Positions 43,647 to 57,500 are shown, counted from the stretch's first letter. The stretch is 64,000 nt of DNA from Ferriphaselus amnicola (GCF_000974685.2 NZ_AP018738.1:186001-250000), one strand, 5' to 3'. Made by a program: numbers and translations. The notes: a model not told the origin generated them from the sequence alone.

Positions 43647-46600
43647 CTACTGCGCAAGGCTGCGATTCGAATTCCGTACGAATTGGGTTATTTGCTCAGG
43701 GGGTATCGGCTTGCTGAAGTAATAGCCTTGCACCTCGCTGCAACCTTGCAGGCGTAGGAAGGCAAGCTGGTCGGCGGTTTCAACTCCTTCTGCAATGGTG
43801 TGCATACCCAAGCTGCTGGCCATGTTGATGATGGCGGTGACGATCGCCTTGTCTTCCGCATCCTGAGGAATGTCGCGTATGAAAGACTGGTCGATCTTTA
43901 GCTTATAGACCTTGAATCGCTTGAGGTAGTTGAGCGAAGAGTAGCCGGTGCCAAAGTCGTCGATGGACATCTTGATGTTGTTCTCATGCAGTTTGTCCAT
44001 CACAGCGATGGCTGCTTGCGGATCGTCCATGGCGACGGCTTCAGTCAGCTCTATCTCCAATAACTTCGGTGGCAGCTGGGTTTCGTCGAGGATGCTGGTG
44101 ACGAGCTCCACCAGATTGGATTGGCGGAACTGCGCTGCGGAAAGGTTGACCGCTACCATCATCGGCGGCAAGCCGCTGTCCATCCATGCTTTGAGCTGCT
44201 TGGCCGCAGTACGCATCACCCACTCACCGATCTGGATGATCTGACCGCTGTCCTCCGCGACAGGGATGAATTCTGCGGGTGAGATCAGCCCCAATTGCGG
44301 GTGTTGCCAGCGCAATAACGCTTCGACTCCGATCACATGCCCATCCATGGATATTTGCGGCTGATAGAGCAGGTAGAGCTCATTACGCGATAGCGCGTGA
44401 CGTAGCGCATTCGCCAGTTGCAGAGTGCGGGCTGAGTGAGCTTGCATCTCGGTGGTAAAGAAACGGAAGTCATTATGAGTGGCTTCTTTGACGCGGTACA
44501 TCGCAGTATCGGCATTTTTGAGCAGCGTTTCGAAATCATCGCCGTCATGCGGGTAGATGGCGATGCCGATCGACGGTGTGATGGTCAACTCGTGTTGCTC
44601 GATCTCGCATGGTTGGGAAACCGACTCGATTAGCTTCCCCGCCACGCGTGCAGCGCCATTGGCATCTGCACCTGGCAGCACCAAAATGAACTCGTCTCCA
44701 CCTAGGCGCGAAACCGTATCTTCTTCGCGCAGACAGGCTGTAAGTCGTTTGGCGACCTCCTTCAATAGTTGATCGCCGATGCTGTGCCCTAGCGTATCGT
44801 TAATATCTTTGAAGTGATCGAGGTCGAGGAATAGGACGGCCAGACTTTCGTGACTGCGCTCGGCCAAGCTAAACGCATATTTGAAGCGCTCTTGCAGGAA
44901 ACTTCGATTCGGTAGCCCAGTGAGCTGATCGAAGTGCGCCAGTTGTAGTATCTGTGCCTCAGCCAGCTTTTTGTCAGTGATGTCTTCTTTGATCGCCAGA
45001 TAGTTGGTGACCTGCCCATTCGCTTGACGCACGGGTGAGATCATTGCGAGTTCGACGTATTCACTCCCATCTTTGCGGCGGTTGATGAGCTCACCACTCC
45101 AAACTTCACCCTGCGTCAGATGAGCCCACAAGTCGTCGTAAGTGGACTGAGCGGTTTGACCCGATTGCAAGATGCGCGGATTCTGCCCGATGGCTTCTTC
45201 TAGGGTGTAGCCGGTCACCTTGGTGAAATTGGCGTTGACGTATTCGATGTTGGCATCTAGGTCGGTGATGACGATGGTGTTCGGACTTTGCTCGACTGCG
45301 AGGGAGAGTTTGATCAGCTTACTTTCGGCTAATTTTCGTGGATTGATATCCTCAATGACGGAGATGAAATATTTGGGGCTACCGTCTTGCTCTCGAACTA
45401 AGGTGACGGTCAGATTGGCCCAGATCGCTTCGCCTGACTTGTGGAAATAGCGCTTCTCCATGCTGTAGGTTTCGATCTTGCCACTGAGTATGTCGCGCAC
45501 TTGGCTCATATCCATGTCCAAGTCTTCAGGGTGCGTGATGTCCTGAAACGTGAGTAGCATCAGTTCGTCTTTGGAGTAGCCGAGGATGTCGCACAGTCGT
45601 TGATTGACTTCCAGCCATGCGCCATCTAGCCCGACACGGGCAATGCCTACGGCCGCTTGATTGAAGGTGGTGCGGCTTACCTGTTCACTGTCACGCAAAG
45701 CATGTTCGATGCGGAGCCGCTCTCTCGTGTCAGCAAAGCGATTCAGCGCAAAGCTGATGTCCAGCGCCATCTCTACCAGCAGGTTCTGGGCGGCCTCATC
45801 GAACGCCTCCAACTCTCCTGCATACAGAGTGAAGGAGCCAACCACGATATCTTGGCAGTGCAAGGGCAGCGACGCAGAAGCTTGCCAGCCATACGGTGCG
45901 GCACGCTCATGCCAAGGAGCGGTGAGCGGATCGTGCTGAAAATCTTGGCACCAAGAGGGGCGATCTTCACGGATGGCGGTTCCAGTTGGGCCGCGTCCAC
46001 TTGGTGAGTCGGCATCAACCGATATATGGATGCCATCGACATACTCGCTGCCTACACCGAAGCTCGCGGCAGGGTTTACTCGCTGCTCGGCTTGGTCCAG
46101 CAAGCCGATCCAAGCCATTTTCATGCCGCCAAAGTTGACGGCATCTCGGCAGATCTGTGGGAATAACTCTTCTTGGGTAGTGCAGCGAACGATGGCTTGA
46201 TTACACTGACTCAATGCAGCATAGAGTTGAGTCAGTCGGCGGTTCTTGGATTCCGTCAGCGTGCGCTCATGTTCAAGCAGATTGAGCTTGGTTTGAGTTT
46301 CAGCCACCCATGCCAGCACACTGTTTTCAGAACCGGGAGAGATTCGGATCGGTGCTGAGAAATCACCGCTGCCAAGATGAGCGAGATGCTTATGCAGCAT
46401 ATCGACCGAGCCGCCCAGTGTGGCATTCAAGGCGCGGAAGGTGCGCCACAGGGTGATGAACAGCAATGCACCGCAGAGTAGCAAGATGACTCGAATCGTG
46501 TGTGCTACAGAGTCGGCTTCTTCAACTGCTGTCGTGGTGCGGATATCCATCAGCGTATGTGCTTCGCTGATCGGCCGCATGATCGCGGCCTTGGCTTGAT

Positions 46601-47171
46601 GGTAGTTAACCCCTTGCACTAGCTCGGTAGCCTTGAGGCGGTTGGCGGCGGTGATCGGAGAGGTGGACTCGACCAGTTGCATCGCGGCAAACTCGATTTT
46701 GGTGAGTGCATCCGAACTGGTTTTGGCCTCGGCTAACTTGGCGAACTCTTCTCCAGTGAAGTTGACGCTGCGCATCATGTCTAGCAGCGTGATCGATGGA
46801 CCGAATCCGCTGGGACGACGGTCATCCGCCATCACCAGATCCCAATAGACGTTTTGATAGTTGAGTGGTCGTGGTCGCTTGCCGTCGCGTATATCTAGGA
46901 TCTCTTGATAATGCTGTTTGTAGATCGGATTGCCCGTTGCTACGTAGCTGCGCACCATGCGCGTCAGATCGTCGGAGGATTGCCGCAACTCATCGACGAG
47001 CGCATGCGACTGAAAGCGTAAGTCATTGGCGCGATCAATCGCTTTCTCAGCAGCGATGTATTTCGCAAATCCGATCGAAAATACGATGCAAGCAAGCAGC
47101 GTCAGCCAGAGGTGACGAGAAAAGTGGGTGGGTATGTTTTCGGAAGACATGGACGTTGTGTTGGTCAACAA
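43647..47171 (-). CDS. Membrane sensor with GAF, PAS, GGDEF and EAL domains
   Basis: 1174 residues. An N-terminal membrane helix (LTLLACIVFSIGFAKYIAA), a periplasmic sensor of about 180 residues and a second helix (VILLLCGALLFITLWRTF) lead to a HAMP-like segment, a GAF domain (about 335-490), two PAS domains (about 510-630 and 635-750), GGDEF (RLGGDEFILVLP) and EAL ([28 protein letters not shown]). Both output motifs are intact. It probably couples an external signal to c-di-GMP level. The gene stands alone between the EVE and argJ units; a small hairpin at 47256-47274 separates it from argJ. Confidence 0.94.
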   Translation of the reverse strand: MLTNTTSMSSENIPTHFSRHLWLTLLACIVFSIGFAKYIAAEKAIDRANDLRFQSHALVDELRQSSDDLTRMVRSYVATGNPIYKQHYQEILDIRDGKRPRPLNYQNVYWDLVMADDRRPSGFGPSITLLDMMRSVNFTGEEFAKLAEAKTSSDALTKIEFAAMQLVESTSPITAANRLKATELVQGVNYHQAKAAIMRPISEAHTLMDIRTTTAVEEADSVAHTIRVILLLCGALLFITLWRTFRALNATLGGSVDMLHKHLAHLGSGDFSAPIRISPGSENSVLAWVAETQTKLNLLEHERTLTESKNRRLTQLYAALSQCNQAIVRCTTQEELFPQICRDAVNFGGMKMAWIGLLDQAEQRVNPAASFGVGSEYVDGIHISVDADSPSGRGPTGTAIREDRPSWCQDFQHDPLTAPWHERAAPYGWQASASLPLHCQDIVVGSFTLYAGELEAFDEAAQNLLVEMALDISFALNRFADTRERLRIEHALRDSEQVSRTTFNQAAVGIARVGLDGAWLEVNQRLCDILGYSKDELMLLTFQDITHPEDLDMDMSQVRDILSGKIETYSMEKRYFHKSGEAIWANLTVTLVREQDGSPKYFISVIEDINPRKLAESKLIKLSLAVEQSPNTIVITDLDANIEYVNANFTKVTGYTLEEAIGQNPRILQSGQTAQSTYDDLWAHLTQGEVWSGELINRRKDGSEYVELAMISPVRQANGQVTNYLAIKEDITDKKLAEAQILQLAHFDQLTGLPNRSFLQERFKYAFSLAERSHESLAVLFLDLDHFKDINDTLGHSIGDQLLKEVAKRLTACLREEDTVSRLGGDEFILVLPGADANGAARVAGKLIESVSQPCEIEQHELTITPSIGIAIYPHDGDDFETLLKNADTAMYRVKEATHNDFRFFTTEMQAHSARTLQLANALRHALSRNELYLLYQPQISMDGHVIGVEALLRWQHPQLGLISPAEFIPVAEDSGQIIQIGEWVMRTAAKQLKAWMDSGLPPMMVAVNLSAAQFRQSNLVELVTSILDETQLPPKLLEIELTEAVAMDDPQAAIAVMDKLHENNIKMSIDDFGTGYSSLNYLKRFKVYKLKIDQSFIRDIPQDAEDKAIVTAIINMASSLGMHTIAEGVETADQLAFLRLQGCSEVQGYYFSKPIPPEQITQFVRNSNRSLAQ

Positions 47172-47255
47172 GCGAAAACTTGGCGTGTATTGTAGGGCGC
47201 GGCTGGCGAATAGTCATCGCATATTTGAGGAGATGGCTTGCGCTACAAATGACGC

Positions 47256-47274
47256 AGCCCGCATGAAGCGGGCT
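47256..47274 (-). terminator. Hairpin downstream of argJ, possible weak terminator
   Basis: AGCCCGC pairs with GCGGGCT around a 5-base loop. The T-run is poor, so termination is uncertain. Confidence 0.4.
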
Positions 47275-47301
47275 GTGCTGGGCTGCTGGGGCTGAAGGAG
47301 A

Positions 47302-48519
47302 TCAGCTCCGATAGCTGGCGTTGATCTTCACGTAGTCGTAGGAGAAGTCGCAGGTCCACACGGTTCCTGTTGCAACGCCACGATCGAGTACGACGCGGAC
47401 GGTGATGTCTTCCTGCTGCATCACCCGCGCGCCGTCTGCTTCCTGATAGCTCGCCGCGCGACCACCATTTTCGGCAACGAGCACATCGTCGAGATAAAGC
47501 TTCAAGCGCGTCACGTCGAGGTCATTCACGCCCGCGTAGCCGATGGCGGCAAGGATGCGGCCTAGATTGGGATCGGAAGCGAAGAAGGCGGTCTTGACCA
47601 GTGGTGAGCGAGCCACGGCGTAGCCGATCTGCTTGGCCTCGGCCACGTCACGCGCACCTTCCACGGTGATGGTCATGAACTTGGTCGCGCCTTCACCGTC
47701 GCGCACAATGGCTTGCGCCAAGTGGATGGCAACGGCGTTGATCGCGGCTTGCAGTTCAGCACAGTTCTCTTCGGTGATGGCTACGCCGCTCTTACCGCTG
47801 GCGATCAGCATCAGCGCGTCATTGGTGGAGGTGTCGCCATCGACAGTAATGCTGTTGAACGAAGCATCGGCGGCGGCTTTTACCATCGTTTGCAGCAATG
47901 CTTGCGGCACGGCGGCATCGGTGGCGATGTAGCCCAACATGGTCGCCATATTGGGGTGGATCATGCCGGAACCTTTGGCGATACCCGTCACGGTGACCGT
48001 CTGGCCACCGATGACGACTTGACGTGATGCGCCCTTGGCCACGATGTCGGTGGTCATGATGGCGTGGGCGGCGTTGTGCCAGTTGTCAGCCGTGAGATTG
48101 GCGACGGCCTGCGGCAGCCCGGCGACGATCTTCTCGACCGGCAGCGGCTCCATAATGACGCCAGTGGAGTACGGCAGCACTTGCTCTGGCGAGCAAGCCA
48201 TTAGTTTGGCGACCTCAGTGCAGGTGGTGAGCGCGGCGGCCATGCCTTGTTCGCCCGTGCCGGCATTGGCGTTGCCGGTGTTGACCACCAGTGCACGGAT
48301 ACCTTTAGCTGCCGCTAGGTGGTCTTTTGCGACTGTCACCGGTGCGGCGCAGAAGCGGTTGGTGGTGAATACGCCCGCAACAGTCGCACCGTCATCCAGA
48401 CGGATGATCAGCAAGTCCTTGCGGTTGGGGCGTTTGATATTGGCTTCGGCAGTGCCCAGCAAAACGCCGCTGACTGGCAACAGATCAGCGGCGGCGGGCG
48501 ATGTCAGATTGACCGGCAT
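47302..48519 (-). CDS. argJ: Bifunctional ornithine acetyltransferase / N-acetylglutamate synthase
   Basis: 405 residues. Recycles acetyl groups in arginine synthesis. The autocleavage site is in [16 protein letters not shown] (Thr nucleophile of the beta chain), and the oxyanion-hole region precedes it ([11 protein letters not shown]). The start is 11 bases after the cNMP-binding gene, so the two are probably co-transcribed. The order secA - cNMP gene - argJ follows the known Betaproteobacterial secA-argJ neighbourhood. Confidence 0.96.
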   Translation of the reverse strand: MPVNLTSPAAADLLPVSGVLLGTAEANIKRPNRKDLLIIRLDDGATVAGVFTTNRFCAAPVTVAKDHLAAAKGIRALVVNTGNANAGTGEQGMAAALTTCTEVAKLMACSPEQVLPYSTGVIMEPLPVEKIVAGLPQAVANLTADNWHNAAHAIMTTDIVAKGASRQVVIGGQTVTVTGIAKGSGMIHPNMATMLGYIATDAAVPQALLQTMVKAAADASFNSITVDGDTSTNDALMLIASGKSGVAITEENCAELQAAINAVAIHLAQAIVRDGEGATKFMTITVEGARDVAEAKQIGYAVARSPLVKTAFFASDPNLGRILAAIGYAGVNDLDVTRLKLYLDDVLVAENGGRAASYQEADGARVMQQEDITVRVVLDRGVATGTVWTCDFSYDYVKINASYRS

Positions 48520-48530
48520 CGATATGACTC

Positions 48531-49028
48531 CTAGTAACGTCCGTGCATCTTGTAGAAATAGTTGCTCATCTCTTCGGTTTCAGCCGTCTTGCGACGCGCC
48601 ACGCCGTGCATGTAACGTACTAAGCCGCGCATTACGTAATAGACGATGGCTGGATGCTTGTCGAGGAGCGATTCCAGTTTGGAACGCTCCAGCAGCAGCA
48701 CAGCGCCATCCTGCTTGACCTCGACGCGGGCGTTGATGTTGGTACCCTTGCCGCCGACGAAGCCGATGATGCTGGCCAGATCGCCTTGCTTGTTCAGTTG
48801 CAGTGTCATGGGCTCGTTGTTCACGGTGGCCTGAATTTCAGCTTCGCCCTCAGCCAGAATCATCAGTGACTCGGCCAGCGGATTGCGCCCCGGCTCGATG
48901 ATGACTTCGCCGGCCTTGTAGCGTTGCAGGGTGACGACACCTGCCAATACCTCGATCTCGGAATCGCGCAGCTCTTCGGTCAGCGTGGTGTGATGCAAAG
49001 TTTGCAGGATCAGTTCATCAGTGGTCAT
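48531..49028 (-). CDS. Cyclic-nucleotide-binding domain protein without DNA-binding domain
   Basis: 165 residues. A Crp-like cNMP-binding fold spans about 20-140 ([20 protein letters not shown], then [20 protein letters not shown] and [12 protein letters not shown]). The C-terminal helical part ends [18 protein letters not shown], with no helix-turn-helix, so it is not a transcription factor. Ligand and partner are unknown; the position between secA and argJ does not suggest a specific job. Confidence 0.85.
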   Translation of the reverse strand: MTTDELILQTLHHTTLTEELRDSEIEVLAGVVTLQRYKAGEVIIEPGRNPLAESLMILAEGEAEIQATVNNEPMTLQLNKQGDLASIIGFVGGKGTNINARVEVKQDGAVLLLERSKLESLLDKHPAIVYYVMRGLVRYMHGVARRKTAETEEMSNYFYKMHGRY

Positions 49029-49046
49029 ACTGTTTCTCCAGTGGAA

Positions 49047-51758
<2,712 letters not shown>

Positions 51759-51845
51759 GTTTCTTCTTCTATGGGAATGACAAATGCTTCTGCCAAAAGG
51801 CGCGGCATATTACCATACAGACCGACTCACTATCACCCTAACCCC

Positions 51846-52268
51846 ATGTCGAAACAATTGACTGCCTACCTTAGCGACAACCCAGAGCTGCGACCCTTGC
51901 TCGAACACGCCCGCGAGTTGCAGCAATGGCAAAGCCTGTTCGAACAAGTCGCGCCCAAGTCGCTGCTGATGAGTTGCCGTGTGGGGCAAGTGGATAAAGG
52001 CCGTTTGCAACTACTGGCTGACAACGGCACGGTCGCCGCCAAGTTGCGCCAGCTCGTGCCAACAATTTTGGAGTCGTTCCAAAGCAAGGGTTGCCCGATC
52101 CGCGAAGTATGGGTGCGCGTGCAAGTCGGTGGCTACGCCGCGCCGCGCCGCAAGATGGTTTCCGCACTGGGTAGTCACGGTCAGCAAGAGGTGCGTTCGC
52201 TGGCGGAATCGTTGACTGAGTCGCCGCTCAAAACAGCTCTGGAGAGTTTACTCAAACGTAGCCTGTAG
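51846..52268 (+). CDS. dciA: DciA-like protein (DUF721), predicted replicative helicase loader
   Basis: 140 residues from the ATG at 51846 (MSKQLTAYLSDNPELRPLLE). DUF721/DciA proteins replace DnaC as loader of DnaB in most bacteria. The basic strand region (CRVGQVDKGRLQLLADNGTV, followed by AKLRQLVPTILESF) fits the KH-like DciA domain. The open frame continues back to 51498 through secA antisense; that part is rejected. Location opposite secA is typical in Betaproteobacteria. Confidence 0.85.
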   Translation: MSKQLTAYLSDNPELRPLLEHARELQQWQSLFEQVAPKSLLMSCRVGQVDKGRLQLLADNGTVAAKLRQLVPTILESFQSKGCPIREVWVRVQVGGYAAPRRKMVSALGSHGQQEVRSLAESLTESPLKTALESLLKRSL

Positions 52269-52338
52269 TTAAGTAGGTTGGGGATGGCTAAATGGAGTAA
52301 CCTCCCTAACCCAGCAGTAAAAACCCTAGGAACGCTTC

Positions 52339-55263
52339 GTGGCAACGAGATCCGCTCATACCAACGTATCGGTCAAGCCCGGCCCCGCCGTGGCAGCGGC
52401 CACTGACTTTCCCATCGTCGGGATCGGAGCCTCTGCGGGAGGCCTAGATGCATTCGAGCAATTCTTTCGTAATATGCCGACGGACAGTGGCATGGCGTTC
52501 GTGCTGGTGTCGCACCTAGATCCAGACCACGATAGTTTACTCACCGAGATTTTGCAGCGCACGACCAGCATGCCCGTGGTGCAGGTGGTGGATCAGATGC
52601 GGGTCGAGCCGAACTGTGTTTATGCGATCCCGCCGAACCACGACCTGAATATCTTCCATGGTGCGTTGCAACTAACCGCACGCGACACGCCATCGGGCAC
52701 GCGCATGGTGATCGACACTTTTTTGCGTGCGCTGGCGGAAGATCAAGGGAGCAAGGCCATCGGCATCATCTTGTCTGGCACGGGGGGCGATGGCACGCAG
52801 GGGCTGCACGCCATTCGGGCGGCGGGTGGCATCACGCTGGTGCAGGAGCCGAGCACGGCCAAATACGACGGAATGCCGAGCAGCGCGATTCAAGCGGGTA
52901 ATGCGATGTTTGTCTTGCCGGTAGAGCAAATGCCGGCGCAATTACTGAATCGGTCTAGCGTTCACCCTCAGAAAGAACCGCCTGCCAGTGAAAATCAGAG
53001 CAGTGGATTGAATCGTATCCTGATGTTGCTGCGTTCGACCACCGGCCACGACTTCGCACAATACAAGCAGAGCACGATCGGTCGCCGTATCGAACGACGC
53101 ATGGCCATGCACAACATCGAGGACATGGAGATCTACGCGCGTTACGCCAAAGAGCATCCGGCCGAGGTGCAGTTGCTGTTTAAAGAGTTGCTCATCAACG
53201 TCACCAGCTTCTTTCGTGATGCCGAAGCGTTTGCCATCCTGAAGCAAGACATTCTGCCTTTGTTGTTCGAAGGTAAGCCAGAGGGTTACGTGTTTCGTGT
53301 GTGGGTCGCGGGTTGTGCCAGCGGCGAGGAAGCCTATTCCATCGCCATGTTGCTGCGTGAATACGGTAGTGAGAGTGGCAAGCAGTTCAAAGTGCAACTT
53401 TACAGTACCGACCTTGACGAAGACGCCATCGCCGTGGCGCGCGCGGGTATCTATCCAGCCGCCATCGCGCAGGACATCGCGCCGGAGCGGCTACAGCGTT
53501 TCTTTGACAAACACGAGGTTGGTTACCGGGTGAAAAAAGAGCTGCGCGAGATGGTGGTCTTCGCCATTCAGAATGTCATCAAAGACCCGCCGTTCACTAA
53601 GCTCGATCTACTCTGCTGCCGCAACCTGATGATCTATCTGGGGCCGGAGTTACAGCACCGGCTTATCCCAACGTTCCATTACTCGCTAAAATCGGGAGGG
53701 GTCTTGTTCCTCTCGCCCTCTGAGAGCATCGGCAACCATCCCGAATTATTCACCCCGCTTAATCGCAAGTGGAAGTTCTACCGCGCCACGCATTCCCTCA
53801 CTTCGACCCGCGCCGTGATGTATGGCGGCGTGGTGTGGTCAGGAGGTACACATTTGAAAGAACCCGCAGCCATGACACCGCAGATCAAGGAAATAAATTT
53901 CGCCGAATTGACCAAGCGCGCTCTGCTACAGTCGTTCGCTCCCGCTTCTGTGGTGACCGACCTGCAAGGCAACATCTTGTTCGTGCATGGCGACACTGGG
54001 AAGTATCTACGCCCAGCACCCGGTCATGCCACGCTGAACGTGATCGAAATGGCGCGTGACGGGCTGCAATTGGAGCTGCGCACCGCGATAGACAAGGCCA
54101 AGCTAGGCGAACCAACCCTGAGTAAGGAGGTTGCCATCAAGGATCACGAAGACTTCCTGAGTGTCAGCTTCACTTTGCGTCCGCTGCACGAAGCTAATAC
54201 CGAAGGTCAGTTGTTGTTGCTGAGTTTCCAAGACGTAGCGCACTCAGTCGTCAGTAATTCGCGCAGCAAGAGTGCACAAGCCAGCCGGGAAAAGCGCCGC
54301 ATCGACGAACTGGAGCGCGAACTGGCTTACGCTAAAGAGAGCCAGCAGACTTACATCGAGGAGGTGCAAGCCACCAGCGAAGAATTTCAGTCGGCGAACG
54401 AAGAGTTGCAATCCACCAACGAGGAACTGCAATCGACCAACGAGGAGTTGGAAACTTCACAAGAGGAGTTGCAGTCGGTCAATGAAGAACTGATCACTGT
54501 GAATGCCGAGTTGCAGGGCAAGATCGAACTGCTGACGCGCTACCAGAACGACATGAAGAACTTGTTGGACTGCACAAGCATCGCCACCATCTTCCTCGAC
54601 CAGCACTTGAACATTCAGCGCTACACCCGCGAGGCCACCAAGGTCTATCGACTGGTTGCTTCGGATCAGGGACGGGCATTAGGCGATATCCGCTCCAATA
54701 TCGTGGCGGACGATCTGCTGCCGGATGCCCAAGCCGTGTTGGATTCGCTGATACCGCGTGAACGCGAAGTGCGCATCACCACCGGAGAAACCTATCTGTT
54801 GCGCATTCAGCCCTACCGCACGCTGGATAACGTCATCGCCGGTGTGGTGTTGACGCTGACCGACATCACCCAGCGCATTTTGGCCGAAGCTACGGCAGAG
54901 GCGGCTCGCAAACTGGCTGAAGGCATCGTCAACACGGTGCGTGAACCGCTCATTGTGTTGGATGCTGCTCTGCATGTCGTCTCGGCCAGCGACTCGTTCT
55001 ATTGTTGCTTCAACACCACGCCCGAAGAAACGGTGGGGAAGCTGATCTATGAGCTGGGCAACCATCAGTGGGACATTCCTACGCTACGCAGCTTGCTGGA
55101 GCACATTTTGCCGAACAACCCCGGCTTTGAAGGTTTTCTAGTGGAGCACGATTTTCCCGAGATCGGGCATTGCCGCATGATGCTCAATGCGCGGCGCATT
55201 GTTAGCGAACATGGCGAAACTCAGCGCATACTGCTGGCGATGGAGCGGGTGCCGAACTCGTAA
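52339..55263 (+). CDS. CheB-CheR-PAS chemotaxis-like hybrid signalling protein
   Basis: 974 residues, GTG start with AGGAA upstream. Residues about 25-200 are a CheB methylesterase domain with Ser in IGASAGGLDAF, His in VSHLDPDHDSLL and Asp in GTGGDGTQGL, so catalytically complete, but no receiver domain precedes it. Residues about 220-490 are a CheR methyltransferase (VAGCASGEEAYSIAM SAM site). A striking heptad coiled coil of NEELQSTNEELQSTNEELE type (about 680-725) leads to two PAS domains. No kinase domain follows. Cytoplasmic. A PAS-GGDEF-EAL gene follows 14 bases later, so the pair probably forms one signalling operon. Confidence 0.92.
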   Translation: MATRSAHTNVSVKPGPAVAAATDFPIVGIGASAGGLDAFEQFFRNMPTDSGMAFVLVSHLDPDHDSLLTEILQRTTSMPVVQVVDQMRVEPNCVYAIPPNHDLNIFHGALQLTARDTPSGTRMVIDTFLRALAEDQGSKAIGIILSGTGGDGTQGLHAIRAAGGITLVQEPSTAKYDGMPSSAIQAGNAMFVLPVEQMPAQLLNRSSVHPQKEPPASENQSSGLNRILMLLRSTTGHDFAQYKQSTIGRRIERRMAMHNIEDMEIYARYAKEHPAEVQLLFKELLINVTSFFRDAEAFAILKQDILPLLFEGKPEGYVFRVWVAGCASGEEAYSIAMLLREYGSESGKQFKVQLYSTDLDEDAIAVARAGIYPAAIAQDIAPERLQRFFDKHEVGYRVKKELREMVVFAIQNVIKDPPFTKLDLLCCRNLMIYLGPELQHRLIPTFHYSLKSGGVLFLSPSESIGNHPELFTPLNRKWKFYRATHSLTSTRAVMYGGVVWSGGTHLKEPAAMTPQIKEINFAELTKRALLQSFAPASVVTDLQGNILFVHGDTGKYLRPAPGHATLNVIEMARDGLQLELRTAIDKAKLGEPTLSKEVAIKDHEDFLSVSFTLRPLHEANTEGQLLLLSFQDVAHSVVSNSRSKSAQASREKRRIDELERELAYAKESQQTYIEEVQATSEEFQSANEELQSTNEELQSTNEELETSQEELQSVNEELITVNAELQGKIELLTRYQNDMKNLLDCTSIATIFLDQHLNIQRYTREATKVYRLVASDQGRALGDIRSNIVADDLLPDAQAVLDSLIPREREVRITTGETYLLRIQPYRTLDNVIAGVVLTLTDITQRILAEATAEAARKLAEGIVNTVREPLIVLDAALHVVSASDSFYCCFNTTPEETVGKLIYELGNHQWDIPTLRSLLEHILPNNPGFEGFLVEHDFPEIGHCRMMLNARRIVSEHGETQRILLAMERVPNS

Positions 55264-55277
55264 TATCGGCACGGCTG

Positions 55278-57499
55278 ATGAAAAAACGCCCAAATCCATT
55301 CGACCCGCTACGCATCAAAGCCCAGATGCAAGTGGATCGTGCGCCTGCACCGGAGACGGATACACACACACCAGAACAGCTCCTGCACGAGTTGCGAGTG
55401 CATCAAGTCGAGTTGGAGATGCAAAACGAATCGCTGCGCCAAACGCAGCTCGAACTGGAAGAGTCGCGGGATCGTTACGTCGATCTGTATGACTTTGCTC
55501 CCATCGGCTATCTCAGCCTCGATGCCGTCGGCCTTATCACCGACATGAACTTGACTAGTGCCACCTTGCTCGGCGGGGAACGTCGCAAGCTATTGCGCCG
55601 TCTGTTTTCCATGCAGGTCGCTGCCGCAGACCGTAAGCGCTGGCATCAGTTCTTCATCAATATGCTGAAGATGGACGATGCTCAAATTTGTGAGCTATCA
55701 CTCAAGCGCCATGAAGGCACGACTTTTCCGGTACAGATCAATTGCAAGAGACTCTCGCATAGCGCTGAGCCACAGTTTCGCATCGCATTTTTCGACATTA
55801 CGGAGCGCAAGCGCACCGATGATGAGCTACGTCTTGCGGCTATCGTGTTCGAGGCGCAAGAGGGAATGATCGTGACCGATGCGAACGCAGTCATTTTGCG
55901 TGTCAACCATGCTTTTACTCAATTGACCGGTTACAGCCCAGGAGAGGCTGTGGGCAATACTCCGGCGATGCTGCACTCCGGGCGACAAGATCAGGCGTTC
56001 TATCAACAGTTATGGAGAACGCTTAAGCAGGAGCATCGCTGGCAGGGGGAAATATGGAACAAGCATAAGAACGGTAAGATATTTGCCGAATGGCTGACCA
56101 TTTCCGAGGTTGGCAGCTTGGACGGGAAGATGGTGCGTTATGTGGGTACGTTTTCTGACATCACCCATAACAAAGAGGCCGATGCGGAAATCCATAGGCT
56201 GGCCTATTACGATGCGCTGACCGGCTTACCCAATCGACGTTTGCTGTATGACCGACTCGGCCAAGCATTAGCCGCCAGCAAACGTAGGGGTCATCACGGC
56301 GCGGTGTTGTTTCTTGATCTAGATAATTTCAAGATACTCAACGATACGCGCGGTCACGACGTGGGCGATTTGATGCTGGTCGAAGTGGCACGGCGTCTAG
56401 GGGATGCCATGCGGGAAGGTGACACCATCGCTCGGCTGGGGGGCGATGAGTTCGTGGTGCTGCTGGAAGATCTGAGCCAGGACGAGCGGGAAGCGGTCAT
56501 TCAAGCAGGGTTGGTGGGCGAAAAAATCCATGAGATCACTCAGGCCAGTTATTTGATTCGAGACATCGAATATACGGGCACGACCAGCATAGGCATCAGC
56601 CTATTCTGCGGGAACGAGGTAAGTGTGGATGACTTGATGAAGCATGCCGATCTGGCCATGTATCAGGCCAAAAAAGATGGGCGCAACAGTTTGCGATTCT
56701 TTGATCCGGCCATACAAGCGGCATTGAGTGAATACAGCACACTCGAAGGCCAGTTGCGCCATGCGCTTGAGCGGCAGCAGTTACAACTCCATTACCAGAT
56801 TCAGGTGAATACGGCTGGTCAAGCCATCGGCGCAGAGGCTCTGCTGCGCTGGGTCCACCCCGAGCGCGGCATGACCACTCCCGATCAGTTCATCTCCTTG
56901 GCAGAGGAAACCGGATTGATCTTACCTATTGGTTTGTGGGTGCTCAATACCGCCTGTGCGCAGATTAAAGCATGGTCTCGCCATGCGGTCACACGCGACC
57001 TTAACCTTGCGATCAACGTCAGTTCCTTCAGTTTTGCCAGTCGGGTTTTGTGGAGCAGGTAAAGCAAGTGTTGTTCGAGACCGCAATCAACCCAAGGCAA
57101 CTCAAGTTCGAGCTGACGGAAAGTATGGTGCTGGATAACGTGGGTAATGCGATTGCCACGATGGCAGCGCTCAAAGCACTAGGCATTCGTTTGTCCTTAG
57201 ACGATTTTGGTACCGGTTACTCTTCGTTGTCTTACCTCAAACGGTTGCCGTTGGATCAACTGAAGATCGATCAGTCTTTCGTCCGAGACCTGGCTACCGA
57301 TGCTAGCGATGCTGCAGTAGTGCAGGCAGTCATTACCATGGGACATACCTTTGGCATGCACGTGATCGCCGAGGGTGTGGAAACCGAGGCTCAGCGCGAC
57401 TTCCTCGAACAGCATGGCTGCGATGCTTTCCAAGGGTATTTATTCGGCAGGGCGCTGCCGGTGCAGGAATTCGAGGCGCGGCTGGCATCGCTCGGATGA
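55278..57499 (+). pseudogene. PAS-GGDEF-EAL signalling gene broken by a one-base frameshift in the EAL domain
   Basis: The first frame encodes PAS domains, GGDEF ([13 protein letters not shown]) and the first half of an EAL domain (GAEALLRWVHPERG, then NLAINVSS) and stops at 57060-57062. The family sequence then continues in the -1 frame from 57029 (QFCQSGFVEQVKQV, then [42 protein letters not shown]) to the stop at 57497-57499. One base is missing at about 57027-57028. No slippery heptamer in the right phase is visible, so a mutation or a sequencing error is likelier than programmed frameshifting. GGDEF could still be made; the EAL phosphodiesterase would be lost. Confidence 0.88.
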
Positions 57500-57500
57500 G

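Noticed and set aside
57020-57062. Programmed -1 frameshift in the GGDEF-EAL gene
   Set aside because: No X-XXY-YYZ slippery heptamer in phase, and homology changes frame exactly at the point of a missing base.
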